DNA of 26,490 bases from a virus. Where the stretch lies: IMG/VR virus record IMGVR_UViG_3300031621_000027, positions 1-26,490 of that record; one strand, written 5' to 3'. Position 1 is the stretch's first letter. Each line of letters begins with the position of its first letter. Below are positions 24,743 through 26,490 of the stretch, piece by piece. Under the pieces are notes generated by a model, which was not told where the DNA came from, ran no database searches, and saw only the letters and a program-made list of their open reading frames with translations. The position numbers and the translations under genes were made by a program.

Positions 24743-25445
24743 ACCTATAAAAGAATGCTTTCGGTATTCTCTTGTAGATAATAAGTTCGAGAAATTTGGA
24801 ATATTTAAATTCTTAAATCACCAGTACGACTATGAGTTTAAACCATTCAAAAACTTAAACACCAAGAATAAGGAAGTGTTTGCGATTGATAATTCTGATT
24901 TTTATTCAGATTATTTTAGTGGCGATATTATTTCCATATTCCACACCCACACAACCGATAGCTCTGAATTAAGCTCTATAGATGTAGAAATATCTGAATC
25001 GCTAGGGCTTCCTTCTTATGTTATATCATCTGTGTCAAAATCTCAAAACATATACTACCCCAAAAGTTACAAACCAAGAGGTCTTTATGGGCGTGTATTT
25101 ATTCCTTTCTTTCAAGACTGTATTTCTTTCGTAAAAGACTTCTATCAACTACATCTTAATATAACCTTTAATGGTATATCTAACTGGGCAAGAGAAAAAC
25201 AAAATTCTAATTTAAAATTAATTAATCAAATTAAGAATTATTTTAATGAAATTGATATTAAAAATATAACTTATGGTGATTTAATTGTATTCAAGCCATC
25301 TATTAGCCCCTTTATGCATCTTGCCGTATTCAATAAAGACAATAGATACTCTCACCACCCAATGGGCTTAGTTCCCAAGGATGAATTATTTACTGAAGAA
25401 TCACTTAATAAAGTGTATAAAGTATATAGGTATAAGGATTTATGA
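24699..25445 (+). CDS. K: Tail tip protein K: JAMM (MPN) metalloprotease plus NlpC/P60 peptidase (248 aa)
   Basis: The N-terminal domain carries the JAMM zinc motif H82-x-H84-x7-S92-x2-D95 with the upstream catalytic E19. The C-terminal NlpC/P60 domain has C141 (FQDCISFVKDFY), H207 (FMHLAVF) and a final H220 (YSHHP), with GDLIVF before the first His. This is the lambda gpK architecture, and gpK is a tail-tip peptidase thought to cut the peptidoglycan or process tip proteins. It overlaps the end of gpL by 44 nt; the ATG at 24699 puts the JAMM glutamate at residue 19, matching gpK. It is followed by an ATGA junction to the gpI-like gene. Both active sites look intact. Confidence 0.9.
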   Translation: MDYLLEDFLGLGNTKPIKECFRYSLVDNKFEKFGIFKFLNHQYDYEFKPFKNLNTKNKEVFAIDNSDFYSDYFSGDIISIFHTHTTDSSELSSIDVEISESLGLPSYVISSVSKSQNIYYPKSYKPRGLYGRVFIPFFQDCISFVKDFYQLHLNITFNGISNWAREKQNSNLKLINQIKNYFNEIDIKNITYGDLIVFKPSISPFMHLAVFNKDNRYSHHPMGLVPKDELFTEESLNKVYKVYRYKDL

Positions 25446-26490
25446 AAAGATTTATTTTGCATGGGGAAATGGCTTCGAATTTTTGTCAAGAAATTGATCT
25501 TGATGTAAAGACAATTCGAGAAGCTATTAACGGGCTATCATCTAACTTCCCCAACTTTAGGAAATTCTTTATAAATAAATCGCTCAAAGGAGTACAGTAT
25601 TTATTCGTTGACGAGAATAAAAACACGATGGAGCAATACTGCTTAGATATACCTTTGGTGGAAAATTCATACAATATAGTTCCATCGATGGAAGGCTCCG
25701 CATTGGCTGCTCCCTTTGTAGGTAATTTCGCCTTGGGTTATTTAATGCAGAAATTCATGAACGACATGTCTCCAGAAGACGACGGAACTCCAGAGTACGA
25801 AATTATAAAAACCAATTCTTTTATATATAGCAATAATGAAAATAGGGTCGAGCAAGGCACTCCAGTTCCGGTAATATACGGTCAGCTTAGGGTTGGCTCA
25901 AAAGTTATACATTCTAGCATTCATAACTATGATTATGACTATGATAAAGCTGAAATTTTTGCTGGAAATCCAACGCCAACAAGAATATCTAAAATGGCTG
26001 CGGATTATACTTTTATAAATTCAAAAGAAATAGTTGACTACCGAAGTGAATCTTCTGGCGAAGCTTTTAGCAACTACAAAGACTCAAGACAAGACCCATC
26101 AAAAAGAAACAGTATCGAGGTTGGCGGTAACGGTGAAAAAAATCACAGTTTACTAGGAGAAAATGAACCCATCAATGCTGGTTATGTAAATGATGGATCA
26201 AGTTCTAACGAACATGTTCAATTTGGACCCTCAGAAAACAAAGCGGTTTATGCTTCGGCTAATGCCTCTTGGTGGGACTTTCCCCAATATAACACTCAGC
26301 CCAGACCTTTCGTCTACCCTAAACTTGGCAGTATTGACCAAGACATGCGTCCGAAATCAAGCGACGATCTTTCGGTAGAACTTCTATCGAAAGACGGAAT
26401 GGCTCCAAGCGCAGCTCAAAAAACTCTAGCTTGGCGTAACGCAGGCTCTCCGATGAAAGTTGGCTCGCGCGGAGATTATCAAAAATTGGA
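25442..26490 (+). CDS. I: Tail assembly protein I-like, extended (partial, right edge)
   Basis: Starts with an ATGA overlap on gpK and is open to the end of the window (349 codons plus two bases). The N-terminus MKRFILHGEMASNFCQEIDL, followed by IREAINGLSSNFPNFRKFF, matches the ubiquitin-like start of lambda gpI. A hydrophobic stretch at residues about 84-100 (SALAAPFVGNFALGYLMQ) is followed by VEQGTPVPVIYGQLRVGSKV, the conserved Gly-x-PVPVxYG-x5-VGS-x-VI segment of gpI and of the start of gpJ-type tip proteins. Beyond that it does not stop as gpI would, but continues for over 180 more residues. So it could be an I-J fusion or an enlarged gpI whose C-terminus lies outside. Role: tail-tip assembly beside L and K, and possibly the host receptor-binding hub. 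Confidence 0.82.
   Translation, partial: MKRFILHGEMASNFCQEIDLDVKTIREAINGLSSNFPNFRKFFINKSLKGVQYLFVDENKNTMEQYCLDIPLVENSYNIVPSMEGSALAAPFVGNFALGYLMQKFMNDMSPEDDGTPEYEIIKTNSFIYSNNENRVEQGTPVPVIYGQLRVGSKVIHSSIHNYDYDYDKAEIFAGNPTPTRISKMAADYTFINSKEIVDYRSESSGEAFSNYKDSRQDPSKRNSIEVGGNGEKNHSLLGENEPINAGYVNDGSSSNEHVQFGPSENKAVYASANASWWDFPQYNTQPRPFVYPKLGSIDQDMRPKSSDDLSVELLSKDGMAPSAAQKTLAWRNAGSPMKVGSRGDYQKL

Overview
The window is part of a tailed double-stranded DNA phage genome (Caudoviricetes), or a closely related prophage. It covers the neck, tail and tail-tip morphogenesis genes. The tip module has the lambda order H (tape measure), then M-, L-, K- and I-like genes. That order, with an Fe-S-type gpL, a JAMM plus NlpC/P60 gpK and no sheath or baseplate gene, points to a long non-contractile (siphovirus) tail and a Gram-negative host. 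The DNA is AT-rich, genes are tightly packed (ATGA and TAATG junctions), and I see no host gene or tRNA. An aquatic origin is a guess from the Thr/Pro-repeat virion proteins and cannot be shown from the sequence.

Layout. A divergent intergenic region (9932-9986) separates two transcription units. The leftward unit (minus strand, 9931 to 1) has a putative head-closure protein, a putative tail-completion protein, a 452-aa structural protein, an FN3-like protein on a Thr/Pro stalk, a large tail-tube-like protein, a paralogue of it fused to a Thr/Pro stalk and a Calx-beta domain, and a PKD / stalk / Calx-beta / stalk protein cut by the left edge. The rightward unit (plus strand, 9987 to 26490) has a small helical protein, two charged proteins in the position of tail-assembly chaperones, a 2856-aa tape measure, two tail-tube/distal-tail paralogues, a duplicated gpM-like protein, gpL, gpK and a gpI-like protein cut by the right edge.

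How they work together (inference). The leftward unit would supply the head-tail connector, the tail shaft and stalked surface domains on the virion. The rightward unit would supply the ruler, its chaperones and the tip that meets the host. The adhesin-like displays use Thr/Pro stalks made of 18-bp or 18+42-bp DNA repeats that could change length by slippage or recombination.

The most notable feature is inside the tape measure. Between residues 544 and 1372 a short G[FLI][VI]PNF motif occurs seven times and divides the protein into modules. One module has a PD-(D/E)XK nuclease signature. The next is a staphylococcal-nuclease-like domain with its catalytic residues intact. Two other modules are unrecognised. 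I read this as a cargo array built into the tape measure, possibly carried in the tail lumen and released during infection.
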